A DNA stretch of 64,000 bases. Origin: Aulosira sp. FACHB-615 (GTDB lineage: Bacteria; Cyanobacteriota; Cyanobacteriia; Cyanobacteriales; Nostocaceae). Below are positions 35,604 through 44,576 of this stretch, one piece after another (the stretch's first letter is position 1; the number at the start of each line of letters is the position of its first letter). The position numbers were made by a program, and so were the translations under genes. The stretch is taken from contig NZ_JACJSE010000004.1 of assembly GCF_014698045.1 (NCBI RefSeq), positions 186,001-250,000 of the forward strand, read 5' to 3'. The notes below the pieces were generated by a model. The model saw only the letters and a program-made list of their open reading frames with translations, ran no database searches and was not told the DNA's origin.

Positions 35604-37796
35604 CTAAAATTGCGTGACTGTTGATTCTTGGTTGCTAATTTCTGGGAGAACAGAAGCCAAATGGGATGTAACTTGGCTGTGACGGCGGGTAATAAGTAGG
35701 GAAGAACGACATTGAATAGCTAAAGCATCTGTATATCTGCCTAGGGTTTGACGTTCAATTCCCCAAACGCGGCTAGTACCAGCAATTGTCAGGTCAACTG
35801 CTTCGGAAGCTTCTACTACAGCTTGAATTGGCTCTGGAGATTCGACTGTTTTAATTTCGATGCGATCGCGTACACTAGCTGGTAATTGCTCTATCATTTT
35901 GTGCAGTTCATAACTCAACTCTTCTTGATGTTGGTTATCTCCTAGTACTTGTAAAATTCGCAACATACAGGTGTCACGGTTCAGCAAGAGCCTCAAAGCT
36001 AAAATCAAGGCTAAATCATCATGGATATTGGCTGAGTAAGGCACTAATAAATTTTCTAACCGCTCTGCACCCCGGTCTACAAACACAGCCACATCCACTG
36101 GTGCAGTACTCAGAATTTGACCAACTCGACCACCTAAGCGATTATTACTAAAAGCTGGACGGTGCCATCCCACCAGAATTAAATCAGGTTGCTCAATTTT
36201 GGCTATTTGGGCAGTTTCTCGCGCTACATTGCTCGATATGCGAATGATGGGATGTATATGAGAACGAGCTATTGGCGGTTCTAAGGTATTAATCAATTCT
36301 TCGAGTTCCAGGCGACGCTGAAGAATTAATCGTTCTGCTTCCACTGGGGTACTCTCAAAAGCATAATCTTCTTGCAATTCAATTAAGCTGAGAGGATTGA
36401 CAACAGCAGGTTGTTTGTAATTCAGCGCCAGTGCTACTGCCAACTGTACCAAACCTTTTTGGGTGCTGGGATTTGCCACCGGGACTAAAATTCGATAATT
36501 AGGAGCAGATTCAACAACAGTAGCAGTTTCAGCAGATGTTTCTGCTTCTAAGTCTGGTTCAACAACATCTAATTTAATTAGGCGTTTTGGATATGTCCAC
36601 TCCAGTAGCGGCGAAGTCATAAATGTTGTTACCAATGCCATAATCACCAGCATGGTAAAGACTAGGGGCGAAATTACTTTTAACTCTAAACCGATATTCA
36701 GAACAATGAGTTCTGTTAAACCGCGAGTATTCATTAACCAACCAAGAGCTGAGGCTTCGCGTTTATTAATTCCACTTACACGAGCAGCGACATAAGTGCC
36801 AATATACTTGCCTGCGATCGCCACTAGCAACACCAAGCCACACAATAACCACAAATCAGGACGATTTAATAAACCAATCTGTGTCCGCAAACCACTGTAG
36901 GCAAAAAATATTGGTAGCAGAAATATCAAAACAAAATCTTCAGTTTTGACGGCTAATTCTCGCACTAAATCTGCATTCTTGGGCATGGCGGCTCCCAATA
37001 AAAATGCCCCAAAAATCAAATGAATCCCAATTAGTTCAGTAATGAGTGCAGAGCCAACTACCGCCATATAAATTACAGCTAAAAGTAACTGGCTTAAGCG
37101 TCCAGTCCGGCGGTAGTAAGTTGCTAATCGTTTAAGAAACCAGCGCCCCACCGTCAGCATAAAACCAATGTAGACTATGCTTTCAATAATGGTAGGTATA
37201 GCACCAAAAAAATTACCAGTACGTGCTACTGCGATCGCTACTGCTAAAATACACCAGGCTGTCACATCATCTACGGCTGCACAAGTTAATGCTAGGGTTC
37301 CTAAGCGTGTTCCCTGCAAGTTATTTTCTGTAATAATTCGCGCCAATACCGGAAAAGCAGTAATTGACATTGCTGCACCTAAAAATAAGGCAAAAGCAGT
37401 AAACGAAACACCAGCATTAGAAACCAGAGGATACAGCAGTAAAGATAAAACAGTCGCCAGAGAAAACGGCACAATGATGCTGACGTTTGAGGTAAGAATT
37501 GCTGCTTGTAAGTTTCCACTAAGATATTTAGGATTAAGTTCTAACCCAATCAAAAACATGAAAAATATTAATCCCACCTGAGATAAAACATTAAGAAACG
37601 GAATTGTTTCTGGCGGGAACAAACTAGCTGCTAGATGGGGGGCAACCAATCCAAATAAAGATGGGCCAAGCATAATCCCGGCAACAATCTCACCAATTAC
37701 CAAAGGTTGCTTAATTGATTTGAATGCCAGACCTATGAGCCGGGACATTCCAATAACAATCAGCACCTCGATGAGAACGAGAATAACTGTGTGCAT
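35604..37796 (-). CDS. CPA2 cation:proton antiporter with universal-stress domains
   Basis: 730 residues. The first 400 residues form a Kef/Nha-type membrane exchanger with about 12 helices; GPSLFGL, AAMSITAFPVLARII, TCAAVDDVTAWCILA (DD region of CPA-type antiporters) and GAFLLGAAMP are visible. The C-terminal 300 residues hold two universal-stress-like domains (YRILVPVANPSTQKGLVQLA and LENLLVPYSANIHDD), a layout common in cyanobacterial Na+ or K+/H+ exchangers. Ion choice is not deducible. The secreted protein downstream may be its partner. Confidence 0.9.
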   Translation of the reverse strand: MHTVILVLIEVLIVIGMSRLIGLAFKSIKQPLVIGEIVAGIMLGPSLFGLVAPHLAASLFPPETIPFLNVLSQVGLIFFMFLIGLELNPKYLSGNLQAAILTSNVSIIVPFSLATVLSLLLYPLVSNAGVSFTAFALFLGAAMSITAFPVLARIITENNLQGTRLGTLALTCAAVDDVTAWCILAVAIAVARTGNFFGAIPTIIESIVYIGFMLTVGRWFLKRLATYYRRTGRLSQLLLAVIYMAVVGSALITELIGIHLIFGAFLLGAAMPKNADLVRELAVKTEDFVLIFLLPIFFAYSGLRTQIGLLNRPDLWLLCGLVLLVAIAGKYIGTYVAARVSGINKREASALGWLMNTRGLTELIVLNIGLELKVISPLVFTMLVIMALVTTFMTSPLLEWTYPKRLIKLDVVEPDLEAETSAETATVVESAPNYRILVPVANPSTQKGLVQLAVALALNYKQPAVVNPLSLIELQEDYAFESTPVEAERLILQRRLELEELINTLEPPIARSHIHPIIRISSNVARETAQIAKIEQPDLILVGWHRPAFSNNRLGGRVGQILSTAPVDVAVFVDRGAERLENLLVPYSANIHDDLALILALRLLLNRDTCMLRILQVLGDNQHQEELSYELHKMIEQLPASVRDRIEIKTVESPEPIQAVVEASEAVDLTIAGTSRVWGIERQTLGRYTDALAIQCRSSLLITRRHSQVTSHLASVLPEISNQESTVTQF

Positions 37797-38296
37797 GGTT
37801 TCCTCTGAATAACTATCTGGTTTCCCTAAGATGATTCTTGAAACAATGGGAAATTGTCAACCTAATTCATCATATTCCATGTAACTTTATGCTCTATTTC
37901 GATGTTAATTGTTGTTACAACATAGTTATAGAAATCAAGGGTGAATTGGTTAAATTTATGGGATATTCAGAGAATAATTAGCAAAAATCCAGGATAAATA
38001 TTAATAAATAATTAACAATTGCTAGTTATATCTTTTGTGTTAACGCCTAAGCGTTGATTAACGCAGTTAACAATTTTAAATTAAATTTTCTCTGGAGAAT
38101 TACTTAATATTAATGTGTTTGAGATAGTGGAAATTACTGGCAATTACTGATTTATAGCATTCCTAAATCATTCGTGAACCAAAAGATCCCTGACTTCTTC
38201 AAGAAGTCAGGGATCTGCTTGTTTCTGACGAATTCATTGATAAAAATTGGCGTGAGTTAAACAATTATGGCTTTTAAATTGACTCCGCCGATACAT
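37797..38296. other. 500-bp spacer
   Basis: AT-rich. Apart from the palindrome at 38184 and the linked repeat TCCTAAATCATTCGTGAA at 38160, nothing was found: no ORF and no RNA-like structure. The antiporter promoter should be near 37800-37900. Confidence 0.5.
38184..38216. repeat. Dispersed perfect palindrome, copy 1 (terminator-like)
   Basis: A 16-base arm AGATCCCTGACTTCTT pairs perfectly with 38201-38216 around a single base. It follows TCCTAAATCATTCGTGAA. A second copy of the hairpin, with three changes, is at 46173-46205, and again near the same flank. It could act as a terminator but looks dispersed. Confidence 0.75.
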
Positions 38297-39016
38297 TTAT
38301 CTCAATTGGTATTCTGGTTGAGCATGATAGGGTGCTAAAGCATCCCATTTCAACACATCATCTAACAAAGCTTGGTAGCCTAATGTATTGGGATGTAAAC
38401 CATCAGCATTCATTCTTTGGCGTAACCAAGTTTCACCGCGTCCTATCCATTGGTCAAAAATATCCAAGTAAGGAATTTGACGTTGTTGACAAGCTAGGCG
38501 CGTGGCTTCTTTATAACGGTGTTGGTCAGTATGATTGAAATAAAAACAATCCAAAAATGGCATTTTAGTTTCATCTACGGGTGTCATACCCACAAATAAA
38601 ACTGGACAAAGTTGCTGCGCCAAGTCTAGTAAATGGGCAATATCGGCTTCAAAGGTGGCAAAATCTGTGTAATTTTTGCCATTGGGACGACCTAACCGCG
38701 CTGAATCATTCACCCCAACTGAAAGAATAATTAAATCAGGAACGCGATTACGGAGTTCGCCACGATGACGAAATTCTACTTCTAGTCTTTGGGCTACTTG
38801 TTGTGTGCGATCGCCTCTGACACCTAAATTATATAAAACATGACCAGCACTACTAGGCAACATCCACCATCGCCGCAGTTGTTCTACCCAACCACCACGT
38901 TCAGGATCACCAAAACCGTAAACTATGCTGTCTCCAAGAGCGACAATCTTCAAAGACTGACATTGATTAGGGGCTAAAGACAGTTGCATTGAAGAAAGAG
39001 CTTGTAATGTTTGCAT
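38297..39016 (-). CDS. SGNH/GDSL-type esterase
   Basis: 239 residues. Block I LGDSIVYGFGD (catalytic Ser), block II-like GDRTQQVAQRL, block III GVNDSARLG (oxyanion Asn) and block V DGLHPNTLGYQ (catalytic Asp-x-x-His) are all visible. Acts on esters or acetyl groups, possibly lipid or carbohydrate; substrate unknown. No clear signal peptide. Confidence 0.88.
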   Translation of the reverse strand: MQTLQALSSMQLSLAPNQCQSLKIVALGDSIVYGFGDPERGGWVEQLRRWWMLPSSAGHVLYNLGVRGDRTQQVAQRLEVEFRHRGELRNRVPDLIILSVGVNDSARLGRPNGKNYTDFATFEADIAHLLDLAQQLCPVLFVGMTPVDETKMPFLDCFYFNHTDQHRYKEATRLACQQRQIPYLDIFDQWIGRGETWLRQRMNADGLHPNTLGYQALLDDVLKWDALAPYHAQPEYQLR

Positions 39017-39131
39017 CTTAAAAAAGACTATATTTTATATCTTTACAAGATTCTATACATTTCTACACTATTCCAGCGTATCTTTTTTGTCATGCGTGCT
39101 GCAATGTTGACTTTTCTGAATGTTTTACTGA

Positions 39132-39797
39132 TTATCTGTTAGACGCTAACTTATCAGCGACACGGGTTGTTTCTGGTAATCTGTACTTTGGTGTACAGCG
39201 CAATACATAATCAATTGCTGTGGTTAAGCTAATTTTGTGACCACTAGAAATATACAAAGGTTTAACCCCAAAGCTCGTCCGTAACACTGCACCAATGGTT
39301 TCACCTTGATGTATGAGTGGTTGCCAACTACCTCTGGTTTCTGGCAATTCTTGATGCTTGCCAATGAACAGTGATTTAGCCACACCAATTGTCGGCATAT
39401 CTAAAATTACCCCCAGGTGGCTGGCTATACCAAATCTGCGGGGATGGGCAATACCTTGTCCATCACAGAGAATAATATCCGGTACTGTTTGAATTTTTGC
39501 TAAAGCATCCAGTACAGCCGGAATTTCTCGAAAAGAAAGAAACCCAGGAATGTAAGGAAATGAAGTCGGACGATGCGCCAAGGCTGTTTCTACAACTTTT
39601 AAATCAGGGAAACTCAGCACGGCTACAGCAGCACGGCTAATTGTACCCTCCTCTGTAAAACCCATATCGACACCAGCAACATAACTGATGGTTTCGGGAA
39701 GTTGATCTTCTGTAATTACTTGTTCGCGCAAACTTTCTTGAATGGTGATAGCTTCCTCTAGGGTTTGAGGCCAAGTATGGAGTTGATAAATCTTCAT
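39132..39797 (-). CDS. nfi: Deoxyribonuclease V (endonuclease V)
   Basis: 221 residues. Repairs deaminated adenine: nicks DNA near hypoxanthine. Catalytic Asp in VAGVDMGF (near 46), Glu/Asp in LCDGQGIAHPRRFGIASHLG (near 110) and the KSLF and SVGHK-like stretch ISSGHKISL are family features. Length is normal. Stand-alone gene. Confidence 0.94.
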   Translation of the reverse strand: MKIYQLHTWPQTLEEAITIQESLREQVITEDQLPETISYVAGVDMGFTEEGTISRAAVAVLSFPDLKVVETALAHRPTSFPYIPGFLSFREIPAVLDALAKIQTVPDIILCDGQGIAHPRRFGIASHLGVILDMPTIGVAKSLFIGKHQELPETRGSWQPLIHQGETIGAVLRTSFGVKPLYISSGHKISLTTAIDYVLRCTPKYRLPETTRVADKLASNR

Positions 39798-40332
39798 AAT
39801 CTCTGAAGAGAAAAATTTAGTTAAATAGGTGCTATCGCTAATTTACTCTTTTCTGCTAATTCTCTATCTCCCCTCGACATCATCATCAAATCAGATTCCT
39901 TGATAAATACCACCAGCTAATCTGGCAATTACGCCACATCACCGCCAAATAAACCTAATAAACCGTTAAATTTAGTGATATTTTACCACTCTACCTACAG
40001 GTTGATATTCTCTCTCACTCAGAAGCGATCAACTTCACTCTCCAGGTCGATCCCAAAGTAGGATGATTCAACGTAAATATAAGATAGGTGAAATTCGCTA
40101 GAGAAATGATTGTGAAATAACTAAAAACTGCATGGCTATAAGAGCTTTAGTTCAGCCAACAGTGCCAGTAATTCATAATTAAATTATTCTGCAAATATTT
40201 ACCTAAACATAAATTTTCAGCCCAGCATATCTTAATAAATTTACGCCAACATTTACCCTAATGATGGCTGGAATTTGCTGCGCTAGAAAAATATAACTTA
40301 TTTGTTGTTAACTTTGTTTTTGAGGAATTCAC
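39798..40332. other. 535-bp spacer
   Basis: AT-rich, no repeats of note. A 15-codon open frame at about 40132 (ATGGCTATAAGAGC) is too short to trust. The leader of the stress gene at 40333 lies here; GAGGAATTC is its ribosome site. Confidence 0.5.
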
Positions 40333-40692
40333 ATGAAGAATATGACTTCTGTTTTATCTCTATTACGTCCAGTACGTTTCCTAATTGTAGCTTTTACCTG
40401 TGCATTAGTTTTATTTTCTAATGCTTTTCCAGCTTTGGCAATTGAAAGCTATAAAAGTGACCCTACCGAAGCTACCACACAACTGCTAGAAACTCAAAAG
40501 AAAACTGATGAAGTTGCTAGATCCGCACCTCCTGGATTGCAACAAGTTCAAGAAGAATCTAATAAAGGACTCAACGAAGTTCAAGGTGATGCCGACATTG
40601 ATAAAATGAAGCGTCCTGAAAATTCCCAAGATGCAACCTCAGTGAGAGATGAAGTAGAAAACCTGTTGGGAAAAGTCACAGGTAAACAGTAA
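40333..40692 (+). CDS. Exported small helical protein, stress-associated
   Basis: 119 residues. Signal peptide (about 1-36, FLIVAFTCALVLFSNAFPALA-IES cleavage). The mature part is small and helical, charged, with QQVQEESNKGLNEVQGDADIDKMKRP; it resembles the low-temperature- or salt-induced small proteins of Nostoc. Not a recognised enzyme. Placed before dps and the ChaB-domain gene. Function unknown. Confidence 0.75.
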   Translation: MKNMTSVLSLLRPVRFLIVAFTCALVLFSNAFPALAIESYKSDPTEATTQLLETQKKTDEVARSAPPGLQQVQEESNKGLNEVQGDADIDKMKRPENSQDATSVRDEVENLLGKVTGKQ

Positions 40693-41044
40693 AAGATAAA
40701 AATACTAATTAGCAGTTACAAAGGTAATCTGACTAGTGATATTGGGTAATATTGCATAATCTTTGAATGATAATTATGTACCAAGTAAAGACTTTGACTG
40801 CTGATTAGTATTAACATTTTTCATCTTTAACTCAGAAAATTCAAGATGCTTAAATACCCGAATTCTTTAAGGATTTGGGTATCTTGCTACTTATAATTGA
40901 TTAAGATTTTTTCTATTATAAGTCATAGATTAATTCTCCTGAAGTTGTAAATAATTATTCTCTGGTAATCTTTCCTATGGTTGATGTAAATTATCTTTGA
41001 TTTTTGTGAACTTAATAAATAAGTCTATTTAGGAATTAGAATCA
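40693..41044. other. 352-bp spacer with a stem-loop
   Basis: AT-rich; the only structure seen is the terminator-like stem-loop at 40854-40882. The dps promoter must lie between it and 41045; no clear boxes. Confidence 0.5.
40854..40882 (+). terminator. Stem-loop upstream of dps
   Basis: ATACCCGAAT pairs with ATTTGGGTAT with minor mismatches around a short loop, then TCTTGCT. Likely the end of the preceding transcript, 160 bases after the stop. Confidence 0.4.
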
Positions 41045-41584
41045 ATGCGTGCAATCAACATTGGTTTGACAGAAGAACAGCGTCAAGGTGTGGCTAATCT
41101 GTTAAATCAAGATTTAGCAGATGCCTATTTACTGTTAGTAAAAACTAAAAAGTATCATTGGGATGTAGTCGGCCCTCAGTTTCGGAGCTTGCATGAGCTT
41201 TGGGAAGAACATTACGAAAAACTAACTGAAAATATTGATGCTTTAGCCGAACGAGTTCGTGCTTTGGGTTCTTACCCAGTTGGCACAATGGAAGGATTTC
41301 TGCAACTCGCTACTCTCAAAGAACATTCAGGCGATGTTCCCACAGCCACAGGAATGGTTGCGAACCTTGTGGAAGATCATGAGCAGATTATTCGCAATCT
41401 CAGAGACCATGTTGATCAGTCCAGCGATCAGTTCCATGATGAAGGAACTGCTGACTTTTTAACTGGACTGATGGAAGAGCATGAAGAAATGGCTTGGATG
41501 CTGCGTTCTTTTATTGAAGGTCAAGAATTACAACCAGATGGTAGCAAGCCAGAAACCGGTACAAGAACGCCTGTAGGTGTGTAG
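41045..41584 (+). CDS. dps: Dps ferritin-like DNA-binding protein
   Basis: 179 residues. Dps forms 12-mers that store iron and protect DNA. The ferroxidase ligands are in KYHWDVVGPQFRSLHELWEEHYEKL (His38, and Asp/Glu of the next helix), split here as KYHWDVVGPQ and SLHELWEEHYEK. The C-terminal tail is short and polar (GTRTPVGV). AGGAATT supports the start. It sits inside the stress-related group 40.3-42.6 kb. Confidence 0.94.
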   Translation: MRAINIGLTEEQRQGVANLLNQDLADAYLLLVKTKKYHWDVVGPQFRSLHELWEEHYEKLTENIDALAERVRALGSYPVGTMEGFLQLATLKEHSGDVPTATGMVANLVEDHEQIIRNLRDHVDQSSDQFHDEGTADFLTGLMEEHEEMAWMLRSFIEGQELQPDGSKPETGTRTPVGV

Positions 41585-41621
41585 TTCAACGCAGATTGAT
41601 CTCTAAACCCAGGTAGGGCTA

Positions 41622-41743
41622 ATACCATTTCACTTTAAACATGATACAGATATGCAACCAGCGCCTCGACTGCGCTCGGCGATCGCAACGCAAGCAGAGG
41701 CGCAGAGAAAGTGATTTGTATCAGTAATTGCGTGAATTGGTAT
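41622..41743. mobile_element. MITE-like element, family B, copy 2
   Basis: 122 bp, inverse orientation to the copy at 11227. Ends ATACCATTTCAC and GTGAATTGGTAT; the inner boxes ATGATACAGAT and ATTTGTATCAG also match. The central palindromic part differs slightly. TA lies outside both ends. Confidence 0.6.
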
Positions 41744-41785
41744 GAGTCCTGAACTATACAAAAGCAAATTTTAAGGAGTATTCAA

Positions 41786-42553
41786 GTGCCAGAAGTCTAT
41801 CAAGCAGAGCGTACTATTTCGGCTGTATTTAAAGAACAAAAGCAAGTTGATGATGTCATTCGACGTTTACTTGACCGAGGCGTGCCCAGAGATCATATTT
41901 CGGTAATGGGGCGGAATTTCCAGTCAGAAACGCGAATTGCGGGCTTTATTACGAAAAAAGATGTAATTTTAGGTGGATTGCGAACAGGAGCGATTTTTGG
42001 GTCGCTGTTTGGCTCTTTTCTTAGTTTGCTCACAGGTGTAGGTGTACTGTTCATTCCCTTTGTTGGGCCGATTGTGGCGGCTGGCCCAATCAGTGCATTA
42101 TTATTAGGGGCTGCTAGTGGTGCGATCGCTGGTAGTGCTGGTGCTGGTTTAGTGTCGGTGTTCACCGCTTGGGGAATGCCAGAAGATAAAGCCACAGTTT
42201 ACCAAACTCGCTTACAAGCTGGCGAATTTTTATTAATGACAGAAGTCCCAGCTAATCGCGCCGGGGAATTTCAACTACTTTTAGAAAGTGCTGGTGCAGA
42301 AGAACTGAGTACAATGGAAAAAACTTTAGCGCATCCTTGTTCTGGGCCATGTAATAGCCCAGAGAATTTATCACCTGAAGTCCGCACTCATTTGTCACAA
42401 GAAGCTCAACGAGTCTTCATCGAGCGTTACAATGCGGTGTTGAATGAAACCAGTGATGAGTTTAATGCCGAACAAGCCGCTTGGGAAGCCATACACCAGC
42501 GTTTTGATGAAGATGAAAATGGTGTTTGGTCAAAACAAAAAATCGGTGTTTAA
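41786..42553 (+). CDS. Membrane protein with C-terminal ChaB domain
   Basis: 255 residues from a GTG at 41786, preceded by TAAGGAG. N-terminal ferredoxin-like half (about 1-65) as in general stress protein 17M-type domains, a Gly/Ala-rich hydrophobic middle (about 65-130) with two or three helices, then a ChaB-type module (EAQRVFIERYNAVLNETSDE with FDEDENGVWSK) at the C-terminus. ChaB was named from a cation-transport regulator in E. coli; here it is fused to a membrane domain. Function unknown; stress context is inferred from dps next door. Confidence 0.75.
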   Translation: MPEVYQAERTISAVFKEQKQVDDVIRRLLDRGVPRDHISVMGRNFQSETRIAGFITKKDVILGGLRTGAIFGSLFGSFLSLLTGVGVLFIPFVGPIVAAGPISALLLGAASGAIAGSAGAGLVSVFTAWGMPEDKATVYQTRLQAGEFLLMTEVPANRAGEFQLLLESAGAEELSTMEKTLAHPCSGPCNSPENLSPEVRTHLSQEAQRVFIERYNAVLNETSDEFNAEQAAWEAIHQRFDEDENGVWSKQKIGV

Positions 42554-42572
42554 GGCAATAAGGCTCGTTTAA

Positions 42573-42651
42573 GATCCCTCCGCCAGCGACCACCTTTTTA
42601 AGGGGTAAAAGAGAGTTGTTAGCCCCTTAAATAAGGGTGGTTGGAGGGATC
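42573..42651. repeat. Large dispersed hairpin
   Basis: GATCCCTCC...ACCACC and GGTGGTTGGAGGGATC pair across a 79-base span, with a second inner stem TTTTTAAGGGG/CCCCTTAAATAA. The same type of hairpin is widespread in cyanobacterial spacers. It lies after the ChaB gene and could stop transcription. Confidence 0.55.
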
Positions 42652-42740
42652 GCAAAATATTTAATACATCACTAAAGACTTTTCAAACCTACTCTAAAAA
42701 ACATTCTACATTTCTCCACTTACCCTCTGCATAAAAAAAC

Positions 42741-43586
42741 TTATTTCTGATTCACACCTGGCATTAAAACTCCATGCTTGGGACTAAATAATAATGCCAA
42801 AATAAATAAACCTGATACTACCAAAACGATCGCCGGGCCGGAAGGTAAATTATAAAAGTAGCTGAGATACATTCCGCTAATACTGGAAAATACACCGATT
42901 ACCGCGCCTAAAATCATGACTTCGTGTAAGCGTTTGACTAATAAATAAGCTGTCGCCCCAGGAGTAATTAACAGCGATAAAACTAAAATTACGCCGACGG
43001 CTTTCATACTGGCGACAATTGTTAAAGCAATGAGTAACATTAATCCAAAGTTGAGGCGATTGACTGGTAAGCCGGCGGCGTGAGCGCCTAAAGGGTCAAA
43101 GGTGTAAAATAAAAGTTCTTTGTAGATTAAAATTACGACTACTAAAACAATGGTAGCGATGATGGCTGTGTCTCGCACTTCATCAACGGTAACGCCGAGA
43201 ATGTTGCCAAATAAAAAGTGATTCAGGTCGATTTTATTATCTTTTTGAACAACTGTAATTAAAGTGATTCCCAGGGCGAAGAATGCAGAAAAAACTATGC
43301 CCATTGCAGCATCTTCTTTAATTGGCGATCGCGTCCTAATCCAGGCGATCGCCATTGTACTCAAAACTCCGGCAATAAACGCGCCAACAAAGATATTTGC
43401 GCCTATCATGAAGGCGATCGCTAATCCTGGTAAAACAGAATGACTGATAGCATCACCTAAGAGTGCGAGTCGTTGCACCATTAAGTAACTACCCACAACT
43501 GCACACAACAAACCAACTAAAATTGCAATCACTAGCGATCGCTGCATAAAGCCGTATTGTAACGGCTCGATTAGTGCTTCTAGCAT
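42741..43586 (-). CDS. Zn/Mn ABC transporter permease
   Basis: 281 residues with eight or nine hydrophobic helices; the ABC-3 family signature LGDAISHSVLPGLAIAF (about 35-51), and GVILVLSLLITPGATAYLL near 200, are those of ZnuB/MntB/TroC permeases. With the ATPase just upstream and a divergent binding protein it forms one transporter. Metal is discussed under the binding protein. Third-position gene in expression: ATPase, then permease, with a 76-base spacer that contains a repeat. Confidence 0.92.
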   Translation of the reverse strand: MLEALIEPLQYGFMQRSLVIAILVGLLCAVVGSYLMVQRLALLGDAISHSVLPGLAIAFMIGANIFVGAFIAGVLSTMAIAWIRTRSPIKEDAAMGIVFSAFFALGITLITVVQKDNKIDLNHFLFGNILGVTVDEVRDTAIIATIVLVVVILIYKELLFYTFDPLGAHAAGLPVNRLNFGLMLLIALTIVASMKAVGVILVLSLLITPGATAYLLVKRLHEVMILGAVIGVFSSISGMYLSYFYNLPSGPAIVLVVSGLFILALLFSPKHGVLMPGVNQK

Positions 43587-43593
43587 AAAGATT

Positions 43594-43658
43594 TAAACGA
43601 ACCGCAAAGGGCGCATAGACACGAAGTGGCTTCCCGAAGGGTAGGACGCTAAGAAAAA
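43594..43658. repeat. Dispersed repeat between transporter genes
   Basis: ACGAACCGCAAAGGGCGCAT and AGACACGAAG, interrupted by GGCTTCCCGAAGGGTAG, then GACGCTAAG. A similar unit in inverse orientation is at 46392-46464. It lies between the ATPase and permease genes of one operon. Confidence 0.7.
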
Positions 43659-43662
43659 GAGT

Positions 43663-44487
43663 TTAAGCTGCGTCGGAGAAGTACATAACTTTACCGCCGT
43701 AAGCCAGATGTAGGTTTTGTTCGGTGAGGACTTGTTGTCTAGAACCTGTGGCGACTAATTCGCGGTTGAGTAGAATCAAGTCATCAAAATGGGTGATGGA
43801 TTCGCCTAAGTCGTGGTTCACGACTAGGACGATTTTATTTTCGGCGGCGAGTTCTTGAAAGACTTCAAAAATTACCGCTTGGGTTTTTTGATCAATCCCT
43901 ACCAATGGTTCGTCAAAACAGAAGATGTCTGCTTGTTGTGTCAAGGCGCGGGCTAAAAAGACTCGCTGTTGTTGTCCTCCTGATAATTGTCCTATAGGGC
44001 GATCGCGGAATTCACTCATCCCGACTCTTTCTAAGGCGCTATTTGCTATTTGACGACTCACTCCCGAAAAGCTACGCAACCAGCCTGTTTTCTTGACTCT
44101 TCCCATCATCACCACATCCCAAACTGTGGCGGGATAAGTCCAATCAATTTGACTGCGTTGGGGGACATAAGCCACTTTTGACTTTTGTTGCATCAATGGT
44201 TGGTTTTGGTACTTCACCACGCCACTACTAACAGGAACCAAGCCCAACATTGCTTTCATCAGCGTACTTTTACCCGCACCATTCGGGCCAAAAATCCCTG
44301 TTAATCTTCCTGGTTGAATCACACAGTTAATATCTCTCAAGGCTTCTTGAGTCCGGTAATGTACTCCCAAGTGGGCGATAGAAATTGCATCTGTGGAATT
44401 CATATCAATAGCTTTGATATACGATGCAGAACGTTCACCAATCTTTTGGGTATGTCCCAAGTTGGCGTAAAAAGAAACGTTTTCCAT
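43663..44487 (-). CDS. Zn/Mn ABC transporter ATP-binding protein
   Basis: 274 residues from ATG 44487; a longer frame would overlap the divergent gene. Walker A GPNGAGKST (near 64-72), signature LSGGQQQRVFLARAL (near 170-184), Walker B DIFCFDEPLVG, and switch His in VVNHDLG. ATPase of the ABC-3 metal uptake family (ZnuC/MntA type). Shares a divergent promoter region of about 90 bases with the substrate-binding gene. Confidence 0.93.
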   Translation of the reverse strand: MENVSFYANLGHTQKIGERSASYIKAIDMNSTDAISIAHLGVHYRTQEALRDINCVIQPGRLTGIFGPNGAGKSTLMKAMLGLVPVSSGVVKYQNQPLMQQKSKVAYVPQRSQIDWTYPATVWDVVMMGRVKKTGWLRSFSGVSRQIANSALERVGMSEFRDRPIGQLSGGQQQRVFLARALTQQADIFCFDEPLVGIDQKTQAVIFEVFQELAAENKIVLVVNHDLGESITHFDDLILLNRELVATGSRQQVLTEQNLHLAYGGKVMYFSDAA

Positions 44488-44576
44488 AAGGGTATTTTCA
44501 TATTTATTACTTGAGCTTACTACAAAAATGAGAAAAATATGAAAAAATCTATAATAAGCAGTAATGTCACAGATAA
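44488..44576. promoter_or_regulatory. Divergent promoter of the metal ABC transporter
   Basis: Between opposite starts. TATAAT at 44550-44555 on the + strand lies 21 bases before the ATG at 44577 and fits a -10 box for the binding protein gene. AT-rich sequence upstream may be the -10 of the ATPase. No Zur-box-like palindrome (TGATAATNATTATCA type) was recognised. Confidence 0.45.

Noticed and set aside
38184..38216. Dedicated terminator only
   Set aside because: The hairpin and its flank recur at 46173 in a different context, so it is treated as a dispersed repeat that may terminate.
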